From: Clostridia bacterium | GTDB lineage: Bacteria > Bacillota > Clostridia > Oscillospirales > CAG-272 | NCBI GenBank assembly: GCA_017938205.1 | Contig: JAGBCA010000012.1 | Span: 1 to 64,000 of the forward strand | Reading direction: 5' to 3' | Length of the DNA stretch: 64,000 nucleotides | Part shown: positions 24,833 through 34,469 of the stretch, one piece after another | Layout: each line of letters begins with the position of its first letter | Numbering within the stretch: position 1 is the first letter of the stretch | Translations under genes and position numbers: made by a program | The notes under the pieces: generated by a model | What the model was told of the DNA's origin: nothing | The model's database searches: none | The model's input: the letters and a program-made list of their open reading frames with translations, nothing else

Positions 24833-27595
24833 TTAGCTGTTTAAGTGAAGCGAGATGGTGCTGCCGCCGTTTCTCTGCTTCGTTACGAGAATCTGATTAG
24901 GAATGCGCTCCTTGAGGTACGCAACGTGCGAGATCACACCGACCAGCGTGCGTCCCTCGGAAAGCGCCGTGAGCGCGCGAAGAGCAAGCTTTAAGCTCTC
25001 CTCGTCGAGCGAGCCAAAGCCCTCATCCACAAACATACACTCCATACGGATGCCGCCTGCGGCAGCCTGCATCTCGTCCGAAAGACCGAGCGCGAGCGAA
25101 AGCGAAGCCATAAAGCTCTCGCCGCCCGAAAGCGTAGAGGCGGGACGGCGACTGCCGTTGTAATGATCCACGACGTCAAGATCCAATCCCGACTGCGTGC
25201 GTGCATCTGAGGCCTCTGCGCGGCGGCAAAGCTCGTACTGACCGCCACTCATTTCGCTAAAACGGCGGTTGGCTCTGACGATCACACGCTCAAAGGCGGA
25301 GATCTGCGCATAGGTTTCAAGCATGATCTTTTCCTTGCCCGAAAGCGTGCCTGCCGCCGTATCGGCAAGCGGAGCGTAAACACGCAGCTTTTGTTCGCTG
25401 TCGGAAAGCCTATCGAGAAGCTGCTCTACGCGCTCCTTTGTGTCAGCAAGCTTTGATACTCGAACAACAGAGGCGCGAATCTTTTCGTCCGTTTCCTCTC
25501 TTTGGCACAAGGCTGCATTTTTCTGCTCGCATAGTTGATGATATTTTTCTTCATCGTACGCCGCAGAAATGCGCGAAAGCTCAGCGAGCCTACCGGCTCC
25601 GTTTTCAATTTTTTTGCTCAAATTGTCAATATTTGTTTGTATTTTGTCGATGTTTTCACGGTATTCGGAAAGAACTCTCTCTTTATCCTCGATATGCTTG
25701 ATCGCGGCCTCATAGCTTTCAAAGGAAAGCTCATCCTTCAAAGCAGCTATGTGCTTGCCATCAGCAAGCAGGCGCGAATCGCATTCGGCAAGAGCCGTGC
25801 GCGAAAGCTCCTTCTCTTCCTCTGCCTTTTTCAAGGCGTCCTTGGCTTTTGCAAGCACCTCGGGAAGATGCAGGATGTCTTTTAAAAGCGTTTCATACAC
25901 TTCGATGCGCTCTCGCAACGAGGAGATCTTGACTGAAAGTCTTTCATTCTCCTTTGCCGCCGCATCGGGTGCGGCATCCGCGCCGAGAAGCTCCTGCGAC
26001 AGCGTTTTTATTTCCTCATCCGCGCGCTGAAGCAATGCTTTCTGCGCGCTGATTTTTTCGGAAACCTTCGTGCGTTCGTCGGCACGTTTTTCCCAAATTG
26101 CACGCTTTTCGTCCACCTCTGTCTTTGTTGGCACTAAATCACAAGTGCTTGCGGGCGAAGGATGCTTCGTTGAGCCGCAGACCGGACATGGCTTGCCCGC
26201 TGCAAGCGCGGCGGCTAAAATACCTGCCTGCCCATCCAGATACGCGCGGTGGGCGGTGTGATAGATCTCGGCTGCCGTTTCCTCGGCGGTGCAAAGCGCC
26301 TCGTATTCCTCCGAGAGGCTCTTACATTGTTTCTCGGCATCACCGTGCTCTTTCTCGGCCGCCAACAGCCGCTTGAGTTGTCCTTGTCTTGAAAGATATC
26401 CGTCCAGCTCTTTTTCGCATTTGCGATGTTCCTCGGCCGCTTTCGTAGCCTCGGCGATGCGTTTTTCTGTTTTTTCTACCTGCTCGGCCTGTGCAATGCA
26501 GGTCTCGATCGCAGCCTCGTTTTTCCTCAAAGCGCGCATACGCGCTTCGACAAGGGCCTCATATGCCTTTTCTGCCTTTTGAAGCTGCTCGTATTTCGGC
26601 AACGCTTTTTTCTCGATCAGGATGGTATCGGCGAGCTCCCGCATCAACGCATCCTTCGAAAGGAGTCTCTCTTTTTCAAGAACAAGATCGGCACGCTCGG
26701 TTTGAATCTTTTCCTGCTCTGCGGTTAGCTTTTCCGCGGTGGCAACGGCGTTTTTACACTCGGTCTGCCGCGTGAGGGCAGCCTCCGTTTCTGTCATGCG
26801 ACGCTGCAGCGTCTGATTCTCCGTTTCGAGTGCTTCAAGGGCGATCTTTTCCTGCGTATGAAGGCTTTCGAGAAGCGAAAGGATCGCTTCGCCTTCCATT
26901 CTTCCCTCTTTGGCATCCAGAAGCAATTCCTCCGTTTTTTCGTCGAAAGCGGACGGAAGATCCTCCAGCTGCGCGGAAATACTTTTTCTGAGAAGCGAGA
27001 CTTCGCTTTGCAAAGCGGTACTTTTTTTCTTCAGCTGCTCGGTGAGCAAATTGTATCGGTCGGTACGGAAGAGGCGGCGGAAAATATGACGGCGCTCCTC
27101 CGTGCCGGACAGAAGCAGGCGGCGAAAATCCCCCTGCGCGATCATCGTGATGCCAACGAATTGCTCAGCGCTCACCCCGAGAATATCGGAGATCTTATCG
27201 TTGACGGCCTTTACACCGTTAACGGTTGCACCGTCCGGCATCGTCAGCGTTGCGGCCGGGCGCTCCTTGGTGGTGGCACTTCCGCGCTTGGCAAGCCGTA
27301 TATATTCGGGGTTGCGGCGCACCGTGTATTCCTTTTCCGCATAGGAAAAGGTTAGGGAAACAAAGGTTTGTGCGGTTGGCTCGGCATAGCGCGAGCGCAG
27401 GCTATCGCCACCGCGCCCCTCCGTGAGTGCTTCGCCGTAGAGCGCAAAGGAGATCGCATCAAACAAGGTGCTTTTACCCGCACCCGTATCGCCTCCGATC
27501 AGATACAGACCGTGCTCACCAAGACCGCGCATATCCAGCGTAGTTTCGCCCGCATACGGGCCAAAGGCCGAGAGCGTTAAGGAAAGAGGTCTCAT
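24833..27595 (-). CDS. sbcC: Nuclease SbcCD subunit C (SMC-like ATPase)
   Basis: 920 residues. N-terminal Walker A G-G-D-T-G-A-G-K-S-T at 34-43, long coiled coils (about 170-450 and 500-770), the zinc hook G-K-P-C-P-V-C-G near residue 470, ABC signature L-S-G-G-E-S-F near 820, and Walker B M-F-V-D-E-G-F-G-S-L-D near 855. With SbcD it opens hairpins and processes blocked DNA ends. It overlaps sbcD by 4 bases (ATGA). The nagA-type cluster follows with only 29 bases between, so read-through is possible. Confidence 0.97.
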   Translation of the reverse strand: MRPLSLTLSAFGPYAGETTLDMRGLGEHGLYLIGGDTGAGKSTLFDAISFALYGEALTEGRGGDSLRSRYAEPTAQTFVSLTFSYAEKEYTVRRNPEYIRLAKRGSATTKERPAATLTMPDGATVNGVKAVNDKISDILGVSAEQFVGITMIAQGDFRRLLLSGTEERRHIFRRLFRTDRYNLLTEQLKKKSTALQSEVSLLRKSISAQLEDLPSAFDEKTEELLLDAKEGRMEGEAILSLLESLHTQEKIALEALETENQTLQRRMTETEAALTRQTECKNAVATAEKLTAEQEKIQTERADLVLEKERLLSKDALMRELADTILIEKKALPKYEQLQKAEKAYEALVEARMRALRKNEAAIETCIAQAEQVEKTEKRIAEATKAAEEHRKCEKELDGYLSRQGQLKRLLAAEKEHGDAEKQCKSLSEEYEALCTAEETAAEIYHTAHRAYLDGQAGILAAALAAGKPCPVCGSTKHPSPASTCDLVPTKTEVDEKRAIWEKRADERTKVSEKISAQKALLQRADEEIKTLSQELLGADAAPDAAAKENERLSVKISSLRERIEVYETLLKDILHLPEVLAKAKDALKKAEEEKELSRTALAECDSRLLADGKHIAALKDELSFESYEAAIKHIEDKERVLSEYRENIDKIQTNIDNLSKKIENGAGRLAELSRISAAYDEEKYHQLCEQKNAALCQREETDEKIRASVVRVSKLADTKERVEQLLDRLSDSEQKLRVYAPLADTAAGTLSGKEKIMLETYAQISAFERVIVRANRRFSEMSGGQYELCRRAEASDARTQSGLDLDVVDHYNGSRRPASTLSGGESFMASLSLALGLSDEMQAAAGGIRMECMFVDEGFGSLDEESLKLALRALTALSEGRTLVGVISHVAYLKERIPNQILVTKQRNGGSTISLHLNS

Positions 27596-28728
27596 ACGCC
27601 ACCTCCAAACACTTCGTTTACCATATCGACAAGCACAGCAGACTGTGCCTCACTCATTTCTGCGTTGTTTTGCAAACGATACAGCTCCGAAAACAGAGCA
27701 ACGGGATCCTTCTCCTTCGTTGCCGTGGGCATTGTGATAGCAGCGGTTTCGCGCGTACGGCGGTTATCGTACCGAATACTGCAAATATAGGGATAGTATG
27801 CACGCAAGCGCGCGAGCGCTTCGGGAATATCCTCCTCATCCGTCAAAGTGACACGGATATAAGCATCCTTGCCAAAGGCTTCGGCATGATCCTTATTGCA
27901 GACCTCCGAAAAAGCACCGCGCAGCTCCTTGATAGGGCGCATTGGAGAAAGTGGCTTCAAGGTCACCACGGCTTTGCCTTTTTCCTCAAGCGTTACAAAC
28001 ACGGCAGACTTCTGCTGCCCGCATTCCGAGAAGGAATATGCAAGCGGCGTGCCGCAGTATCGCAGGGCGGGATTTTTCAGCACCTGCGGCGAATGGATGT
28101 GTCCGAGCGCAACATAATCGTAGCCCGAAAAAACGTCCTCGCCAACAACGTCGAGCCCACCGACAAAGATATCCTCGGAATCTGAGGGCATCGAGCCCGC
28201 AACAAAGGGGTGGCAAACCAGCACCGTGCGCCGATCGGTTGCAGGCGGCTCTGCCGCTAAGATCGCGGCGTATGCATCCTGCATCGTGGCAAGCTTCTGC
28301 TCGGGAAAGAAACGGCGAAGCTCCGAAAGATGAGAAAACGGCAAAAGGCAGATATCCACCTCTCCATACGCATCCTTCACGGTATAGCGCGTAAGAGAGC
28401 CGTTATAGGGCGGCGCAATATGCACGCCTGCGCCCTCGATCAGATCCGAGGCAAAGGCAAGCCGCTCCACGCTATCGTGATTTCCACCGATGACAAACAC
28501 CTCTATGCCACGTGCGTGCAGACCGCTCAAAAATTCGCCAAATAGAGAGATCGCTTCGATCGGAGGAAACGGACGGTCATACACGTCGCCTGCAATCAGA
28601 ACGGCATCCGGATGCTCCTCATCACAAAGAGTAAGGATGTGATTCAAAATGAATTTCTGATCATCGATCATAGAATATCCGCATAAGCGGATACCGAGAT
28701 GCAGATCCGAAAGATGCAAAAGCTTCAT
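27592..28728 (-). CDS. sbcD: Nuclease SbcCD subunit D (calcineurin-like phosphoesterase)
   Basis: 378 residues. Metallophosphoesterase motifs: H-L-S-D8-L-H10-L-G, I-A-G-D-V-Y-D-R, I-G-G-N-H-D, V-C-H-P-F, and G-H-I-H; together these bind two Mn ions. It supplies the exonuclease/endonuclease activity of SbcCD. First gene of sbcDC, ggagagg SD, with its own promoter. Confidence 0.96.
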   Translation of the reverse strand: MKLLHLSDLHLGIRLCGYSMIDDQKFILNHILTLCDEEHPDAVLIAGDVYDRPFPPIEAISLFGEFLSGLHARGIEVFVIGGNHDSVERLAFASDLIEGAGVHIAPPYNGSLTRYTVKDAYGEVDICLLPFSHLSELRRFFPEQKLATMQDAYAAILAAEPPATDRRTVLVCHPFVAGSMPSDSEDIFVGGLDVVGEDVFSGYDYVALGHIHSPQVLKNPALRYCGTPLAYSFSECGQQKSAVFVTLEEKGKAVVTLKPLSPMRPIKELRGAFSEVCNKDHAEAFGKDAYIRVTLTDEEDIPEALARLRAYYPYICSIRYDNRRTRETAAITMPTATKEKDPVALFSELYRLQNNAEMSEAQSAVLVDMVNEVFGGGV

Positions 28729-28756
28729 ACCATCCTCCTCTCCTTTTTCTATTTAT

Positions 28757-28785
28757 ATTTTAATATAAATCACTTCTTTTTGCAA
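28757..28785 (-). promoter_or_regulatory. Sigma-A promoter of sbcDC
   Basis: TTGCAA (28780-28785), 17-base spacer, TAAAAT (28757-28762) on the minus strand. Confidence 0.7.
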
Positions 28786-28863
28786 GACTTAATATCAATT
28801 TTAGGGAAATAATACAACTTTTTCGTTCAATTTTCTAATAAATCAAGCAATAAATAAAAATGC

Positions 28864-28895
28864 GCCTCCGCCAAGTGAAAAGCGGAGGCTTTTTT
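28864..28895 (-). terminator. Terminator of the 13-kb ABC/YIP1 operon
   Basis: Stem gcctccgc / gcggaggc with a 10-base loop. T-rich tails exist on both strands; the only transcript arriving is the minus-strand operon ending at 29041. It lies about 145 bases beyond that stop codon, after the structured element at 28909-29043. This and sbcDC's promoter account for the 312-base gene-free stretch. Confidence 0.75.
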
Positions 28896-28908
28896 ACTAT
28901 GTTAGAAT

Positions 28909-29043
28909 TGATTTTCCGTCATCGTACGGGTTGGGTATAGATCCTATAGATCGTTTTCCGTTTCCTCTCCCCGATAGGCGTACGAGGGTACGTCGAGGAG
29001 AGGAAAACGAAAAAACAGACCAAAGGATCGAAGCCAAAAATCA
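28909..29043 (-). repeat. Structured intergenic element, copy A (MITE/REP-like)
   Basis: On the minus strand the element starts TGATTTTTGGC (whose TGA is the permease stop codon) and ends GAAAATCA, i.e. terminal inverted repeats of about 7 bases. The centre is a long hairpin: cctctcc with ggagagg outside, and the conserved GGCGTA-N6-TACGTC pair inside. A second element with the same ends and core but different outer stem lies at 52449-52575, also directly 3' of a minus-strand gene. Confidence 0.5.
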
Positions 29044-30093
29044 GCCGACCAGACCGGAGCGCTCAATTCCCTGTACGAGGTACTTCTGGCAGAACAGGTA
29101 AATAATAACCAGAGGAAGAATGATCAGCAAGCTGCTGGTATTCTTGATCGCGTTCTCATACAGAGTCCATCCCGGGAAGGTAGGATCCTTGAGTGTTTCG
29201 GGGATCTGGCTATAAAGCTCAAACATGGTTTGGATCTTCTTGTCAGCGTCCGGAAGGAAGACATCCACGTAAAATTGGTCGGTCCACTGCCAGGAGAAGG
29301 AGAACAGGAAGATCGTGATCATCATGGGCACGGAAAGCGGCAGGATGATCTGGAAGAAGGTGCGGAACACACCCGAGCCATCCACGTACGCCGACTCCTC
29401 CAGCTCATCGGGCACGCCCTTGAAGAACTGACGCATCATGTAGATATAAAGTCCGTTCTTGAAGGCAAAGCCACAGAAGGAGATGATCAGGAAGGGCCAA
29501 TAGGTATCTCTCATATCGATGGGATGACCAAAGATCAGCTCAAGGATACCGGGATAATCCCAAACAAGCACGGTGCCAAGATCAAAGTAGTAGAAGTGAC
29601 GGCTAAGCGCAATCTCCAAAACTCTGGGAGGAATAACCATCGTTACAACAACGGCAATAAGAACTGCCGTATTTCCCTTGAACTTGAACTTGGAAAGACC
29701 GTATCCGATCATGCAGGCGATAAAGGTCTGCACCAAGGCGCAAAGAAGAGCGATCGTTGCCGTGGTGAAGAGTGCGCTGAGATAATCATTCTCCAGGATA
29801 ATATACTTATAAGTATCCAAAGTGAAGTGTTTGGGGATCAGCGCAACGGTGGCATCTACCAGGTCCTCCTTAGTCATAAAGGAGGATGCGATTCTTGCAA
29901 AGAATGGATAAAGAATAACGTACGAAACGCCAAGCATCAGGAGGAAGCGGATCACGTTGATCGCAGCCTTGATCCAGGTGTTGGAAGCCTTAAGCTTATT
30001 CTTCAGTCTTTCTTTAAAGGAGAGCTTGCCTTCGTAATCCACGCGGATACGTTTCTTGGTTTCTTTCGTAACTACAGGAGTATTAGAATCCAT
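29041..30093 (-). CDS. Carbohydrate ABC transporter permease, MalG-type (pair 2)
   Basis: 350 residues, six predicted membrane segments beginning near residue 46 after a charged 45-residue cytoplasmic head. The EAA loop reads E-E-S-A-Y-V-D-G-S-G-V-F-R-T-F-F and contacts the ATPase; I-L-P-L-S-V-P-M follows. An unusually long periplasmic-side insert lies around residues 140-185 (E-I-A-L-S-R-H-F-Y-Y-F-D-L-G). Last gene of the operon; pairs with the MalF-type protein 12 bases upstream. SD aggaggt. Confidence 0.88.
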   Translation of the reverse strand: MDSNTPVVTKETKKRIRVDYEGKLSFKERLKNKLKASNTWIKAAINVIRFLLMLGVSYVILYPFFARIASSFMTKEDLVDATVALIPKHFTLDTYKYIILENDYLSALFTTATIALLCALVQTFIACMIGYGLSKFKFKGNTAVLIAVVVTMVIPPRVLEIALSRHFYYFDLGTVLVWDYPGILELIFGHPIDMRDTYWPFLIISFCGFAFKNGLYIYMMRQFFKGVPDELEESAYVDGSGVFRTFFQIILPLSVPMMITIFLFSFSWQWTDQFYVDVFLPDADKKIQTMFELYSQIPETLKDPTFPGWTLYENAIKNTSSLLIILPLVIIYLFCQKYLVQGIERSGLVG

Positions 30094-30105
30094 GACAGCA
30101 CCTCC

Positions 30106-31044
30106 TTAATCTTTTCTCTGGTAGAAGATAAACGTGGATGCTACTGCCGCTACCAGGGCAACGAGTAACATTACTATACCGAAGTATATCCAGTACATCG
30201 CCGACTGCTCATGAGGAAGGAATACGTTGTCGATAAACGACATAACGCTGTTTCCTGACTTCGTGAAGGCATCGATCAACGTATACACTGCATTTACCAG
30301 GATCATGGGAGAGATCATGGGGAAGGTGATCTTCCAGAATGTTTCCCATCCGGTTGCACCCTCGATCTGTGCGGCCTCGTAGATTGCGGGAGAGATCGAC
30401 TGCAGACCTGCAAGGAAGATCAGCATCTGTACACCCGAATCGTTGATGATATCGTAAATGCTGTTTACGAGATCTACAACGTAGGTCACCAGCTCCTTAC
30501 CAACCTTCATGTTGGCAAAGAGTGCCTGAAAGTCCATGACAGAAATGATCTGCGATGCACTGCTCTCCTGACCCGAGCCGTCGTCCACACCGCCCTGAAT
30601 AGCACCCGATACGATATCGTTTGCATTGATGGTCTCCATCAATCCGGCGGACAGAATAACGGGAACGAAGAAGATCGCACGGAATGCTGCACGTCCCAAC
30701 ATCTTCTGGTTCAGAACCACTGCGATGAACAGTGAGAACACGATGATGGCGGGCACCTCAAGAACGAGCTGCTGAAGTCCGGAGATCAACGTTGAAACGA
30801 AGGTCTTATCCGTGAAAGCGGTAACGTAGTTTTCAAAGCCAACGCCTACGTATTCCTCAGCGCCGCCCAAGGTCTGCTTTACGTAAGAAAAGCTCAACCA
30901 AATGGAGTCGATCAGCATGGGAATATAGATCAAGGCGAGACCGATCAGGAAGGGCGCAACGAAGAAATAACCCGAACGCGCTTTTCTTTTCTCAAGCGAT
31001 GCCTTGCGGCGCTTGACGGTTACAGTGGAATTCAAATCACTCAT
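30106..31044 (-). CDS. Carbohydrate ABC transporter permease, MalF-type (pair 2)
   Basis: 312 residues, six membrane segments. EAA loop E-A-A-Q-I-E-G-A-T-G-W-E-T-F-W-K-I-T-F-P in the C-terminal third. A hydrophilic insert at about residues 140-175 (Q-G-G-V-D-D-G-S-G-Q-E-S-S-A-S) is not usual and faces outward if topology is standard. The N-terminal R-R-K-A-S-L-E-K-R-K-A-R is the common cytoplasmic basic head. Forms a heterodimer with the downstream MalG-type protein. Confidence 0.88.
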   Translation of the reverse strand: MSDLNSTVTVKRRKASLEKRKARSGYFFVAPFLIGLALIYIPMLIDSIWLSFSYVKQTLGGAEEYVGVGFENYVTAFTDKTFVSTLISGLQQLVLEVPAIIVFSLFIAVVLNQKMLGRAAFRAIFFVPVILSAGLMETINANDIVSGAIQGGVDDGSGQESSASQIISVMDFQALFANMKVGKELVTYVVDLVNSIYDIINDSGVQMLIFLAGLQSISPAIYEAAQIEGATGWETFWKITFPMISPMILVNAVYTLIDAFTKSGNSVMSFIDNVFLPHEQSAMYWIYFGIVMLLVALVAAVASTFIFYQRKD

Positions 31045-31057
31045 CGTTCATCCCTCC

Positions 31058-34000
31058 TCATTCATAAATTTCGTAGGCATAGCTTGCAATCTCGACAAGC
31101 TTGCCGTTCATACGCACGGTAACTGCATAGCTGTTGTAGTTAAGAATGAATCTCACAACGGAGTCACCCTTCTTATAGGTAACCATAACAACGTTACCGT
31201 TATCCACGGTATAGTTGGTATCTACATAGTCTGCTCTGTCATTTGCCTCGGAGTTCGTTACGTAGAACGAGAAATCAAGATCTGCAGCAAAGGATGCGAT
31301 CGCAAGCGTTTCATACCGGCAAGCCGCATCGTCAGGCGTCTTACCGCTTGCATCAAGACCGGTGTAATTTGCCTCGATCGAAGCACAGAAGGTCTCGATC
31401 TCAGTCTTGAGATCCGCAAGCTTTGCATCGTTTTCATCTCTTTGAGAGGCTGCCGCGAAAAGAGCAAGAAGAAGCTCTCTGTCGATCGTTACCTTCAAAC
31501 CGTATCCGCGCTGACCTGCCGTATTCATCTGTGCAAGCTTCTCTGTGATCTGCTCTTCGATCTCAGTCTTGGCGGTCTTAAAGAAGAGAGCCTTCTGCGC
31601 GGAGTAGTTTCTTTCTACCTCATCTACATCCCAAACGCGCTCAGCCACGAGAACCGTGTGATCCACGATCTCGTAATCCTGAAGGTTGCCGATGGCGCCA
31701 TTGATATACTTGTAGGTCTCAACAACGCTATCCTTCCAGGTTGCATAGGTTACACCGTAATACTTACTGAGGTTTTGATCCTCCTTAAGCTTCTTGATGT
31801 TGCCTTCCTGATAAGCAAGGATGTAGTACGGTGATGCACCGCTCTCGATGTAACGAAGTGCATCATACTGTGCATTACCTGCGTAGTTCAGAGGTGTGCC
31901 TGCATAGCTGATATAGCTATGCAGGATCATGCCCACAAACGGCACGGTGTACGAGGAGTAGCGATAATGGCTGGAATCCGTTGCCATGTTAAGAATGTGG
32001 GATGCATACTTCAGTGTGTATGCATTACCGCCATCCAACATAAGGTTGTACTCCTTATTCATGGTTGCAAGGGTGGAAGCAACGTAGTTCTTCGCGTCCT
32101 CGCGGTTTACGCTGTTCTTTTCGTCAAAGTTGGAGTTCAGATCCGTACCCATCGTGGAAACCGAGAGATTGGAAATGCCATACTTATCATATTTCTTAAA
32201 GAACTTTGCGTAAAGATCGGAAAGCTTATCGGGCGTGATAACGAGAGAAAGGAGATCCTCGTATCCACCGATAACAGAACTAAACACCTGCTTGGAGGCG
32301 TAACGGTTATCTACCATGCAAGCTACATTACCCTTCACGGAAATACCGTCAAAGGTTGCAGTCTTGGTGAGATACATGAAGTTGAACTCGGGGAACAAGC
32401 CGAAATTCTGATCTCCCGTGGACAATGCCGCTGCATTTTTAACCAAGGTCTCCAGATCACGCGTACCGCCGCATGCCTTTTCCCATCTGGTTTTTACGGG
32501 ATAGGTGTGCGACATACCGCCGTTTGCAAAGCCGGTGAGACGGAAGTTCACGTTCTTCACGCCGGCCGCCAACAGCTCCTTATACATCGTCTCCACGTCA
32601 TCAAACGTAGTAAGCGGGATGGAGGTTGTTACCGGGAAGGTGAGGAAACGATCCATAACGTCCATGGAGCCGAAGGTCTCAACGTAAAGAGGCAACGTGC
32701 TCTTCAGATCCGTCATCGCCTTCAGGGTTCCGTTATTCTTCAGGTAGTCGCGATAATAGTTAGCCATGCCAACGTAGCTCGACTCGTAATAGGTCTGTCC
32801 TGCCTCTTGTGCAGCGGTCTGCAGGGAGGGATCAGTCAGCATAACGAAGCGAGTTTTATATACGCCGGTATACTTGGACTCCGAAACGATGATATATTCG
32901 CCAAGACCACCAACGGAGATGGTGCTGGAAAGATTATAAACATCGGAGGGATAAGGCGTATACGTGGGATATGCGTAGAGATAATTGTGCACGGAATAGT
33001 CAGCAGCATAGGAAAGCGTAGACATTGCCGCGCCCTCCTCCATGATTGCAAAGAAACCGTTAGTCACGGTTTTATCTCCAAGAGGAGCTTTGTTCACAAT
33101 GCCGTATACGGGCATCGTGATCTTCTCACCGCGATAGTTAATCGTGTCATCAAAAGAAGAGTATGCAGAGTCGTTACCGTAGATATTGTTCTGCAGCTTG
33201 AAGGTCTGGCCGCCAAAATCAGCAAAATCCAGAACCATTCCGCTTCCGTCCGGATAGAAGAGATAACCTTCAACAGCGGCCTCTCCCGTCACCTTTCCTG
33301 CATCATCGTAGGTCTTATCAAGCATCCTACCTGCGCCGAAATACTGGAGAACGGTGATGTAATCCAAGGTGTAGAAGGACTCGTCGTATACGATCGAGTT
33401 TGCGGGAAGAGATACGTTCAGAGAACCGTCTGCATTGAGAGTGTATTCCAGCGCGCAGCGCAGAACGGGAATGTTTTCCACCTCCTGCACGTAGCCGGCT
33501 TCCTTCTCATCTGCGTACATCTGATCGAAATCATAGTCGGGACAAAGGGCGCGAAGACGCTTAGCGTTGTCTGCCTTGATGCTGTTGGAGAGGTTCGGAC
33601 GCAGGACATACATTCCGGTAGCCGCATCCACGGAATAGTTTTGCAAAAGCTGATACATATTGTTTGCAGCAGCCTTCACATCAGCATTCTTGAAATGCAT
33701 CATGCCGACACCAATATACTTCAATGCGAAAAGAAGACTGTAGTCGCCATTCTCATCCTTCGCACCGGCGTTATTGGAATACATATACACGACGTCACTC
33801 AGCTCGGCGCCGATCGTGTTGACCTCTTTCGTCCACTCACGCTGAATCTCTCTGACGAAGGGCTTCAGGAAGAGCTCGTTGAAGCGATCCACCGTCATCA
33901 TGTTGGGAAGCAGGTGACGGTTATCGGTGATACCGATCGCGTAGTTTACACGCAGACCGTTTTTGATAGCAGAAACCGTGATCTGACCGCGTTCAGCCGC

Positions 34001-34453
34001 CTCGGTGGTGCTATCGTAGGTGTAATGCTTACTCGTGTTCGAGTTTTCGAACATATCGATCGTGATCTGGGAAAGAAGCTTCTTTGCGGACGCACCATCC
34101 TTCACGGCAAGCTGAGGATCCGTGGGATTGCTCGTCAGGATCTGGCCGGTGGCTTCATTCTTATAATAAAGAACGCCCGTGTAACGGTTTACATAAATGG
34201 TGAATTTACCGTCCGTATAAGAATCGACGTACTTCATTTCGATATCGTACGCCAAAGCCTTCTCGGCAGTACGATCCGTCTTCATAGCGTCTGCCACAAC
34301 ATCCTTTGCATTGGCATCCTTCGCATTGGCATCGGCCACGTAGCTCTCGGAGATCGCAGCACTTGCTACGAGAGGGAGAAACACGGAGACGGAGGAAAAC
34401 AGCATCACAGAGAGAAGCAAAGCGGATAAAATTCTATTCAATTTCGTTTTCAT
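31058..34453 (-). CDS. Large secreted protein, probable DUF5696 family
   Basis: 1131 residues. Signal peptide 1-33 (ending near V-A-S-A-A), followed by a short duplicated D-A-N-A-K segment. The middle (about 330-700) includes D-G-S-G-M-V-L-D-F-A and S-K-Y-T-G-V-Y-K-T-R, then a region with barrel-like strands (T-L-P-L-Y-V-E-T-F-G-S-M-D, N-V-N-F-R-L-T-G-F, G-L-F-P-E-F-N-F-M-Y). I recall this arrangement as DUF5696, found beside carbohydrate ABC genes in Firmicutes; no biochemical function is established. It could be a glycosidase-like TIM-barrel protein that feeds the transporter. No lipobox or C-terminal anchor is evident. Confidence 0.6.
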   Translation of the reverse strand: MKTKLNRILSALLLSVMLFSSVSVFLPLVASAAISESYVADANAKDANAKDVVADAMKTDRTAEKALAYDIEMKYVDSYTDGKFTIYVNRYTGVLYYKNEATGQILTSNPTDPQLAVKDGASAKKLLSQITIDMFENSNTSKHYTYDSTTEAAERGQITVSAIKNGLRVNYAIGITDNRHLLPNMMTVDRFNELFLKPFVREIQREWTKEVNTIGAELSDVVYMYSNNAGAKDENGDYSLLFALKYIGVGMMHFKNADVKAAANNMYQLLQNYSVDAATGMYVLRPNLSNSIKADNAKRLRALCPDYDFDQMYADEKEAGYVQEVENIPVLRCALEYTLNADGSLNVSLPANSIVYDESFYTLDYITVLQYFGAGRMLDKTYDDAGKVTGEAAVEGYLFYPDGSGMVLDFADFGGQTFKLQNNIYGNDSAYSSFDDTINYRGEKITMPVYGIVNKAPLGDKTVTNGFFAIMEEGAAMSTLSYAADYSVHNYLYAYPTYTPYPSDVYNLSSTISVGGLGEYIIVSESKYTGVYKTRFVMLTDPSLQTAAQEAGQTYYESSYVGMANYYRDYLKNNGTLKAMTDLKSTLPLYVETFGSMDVMDRFLTFPVTTSIPLTTFDDVETMYKELLAAGVKNVNFRLTGFANGGMSHTYPVKTRWEKACGGTRDLETLVKNAAALSTGDQNFGLFPEFNFMYLTKTATFDGISVKGNVACMVDNRYASKQVFSSVIGGYEDLLSLVITPDKLSDLYAKFFKKYDKYGISNLSVSTMGTDLNSNFDEKNSVNREDAKNYVASTLATMNKEYNLMLDGGNAYTLKYASHILNMATDSSHYRYSSYTVPFVGMILHSYISYAGTPLNYAGNAQYDALRYIESGASPYYILAYQEGNIKKLKEDQNLSKYYGVTYATWKDSVVETYKYINGAIGNLQDYEIVDHTVLVAERVWDVDEVERNYSAQKALFFKTAKTEIEEQITEKLAQMNTAGQRGYGLKVTIDRELLLALFAAASQRDENDAKLADLKTEIETFCASIEANYTGLDASGKTPDDAACRYETLAIASFAADLDFSFYVTNSEANDRADYVDTNYTVDNGNVVMVTYKKGDSVVRFILNYNSYAVTVRMNGKLVEIASYAYEIYE

Positions 34454-34469
34454 TGTTTTACCTCCTCTG

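Noticed and set aside
22794..24836. 680-codon plus-strand frame across nagA and the Gfo/Idh gene
   Set aside because: It runs through two well-supported minus-strand genes and shows no family features.
28909..29043. Full insertion sequence or transposase relic at copy A of the structured element
   Set aside because: No coding part or transposase-like residues; too short, so only a miniature element or RNA structure is considered.
31919..34429. 836-codon open frame on the plus strand
   Set aside because: Antisense shadow of the DUF5696-like gene, without signal, motif or promoter.
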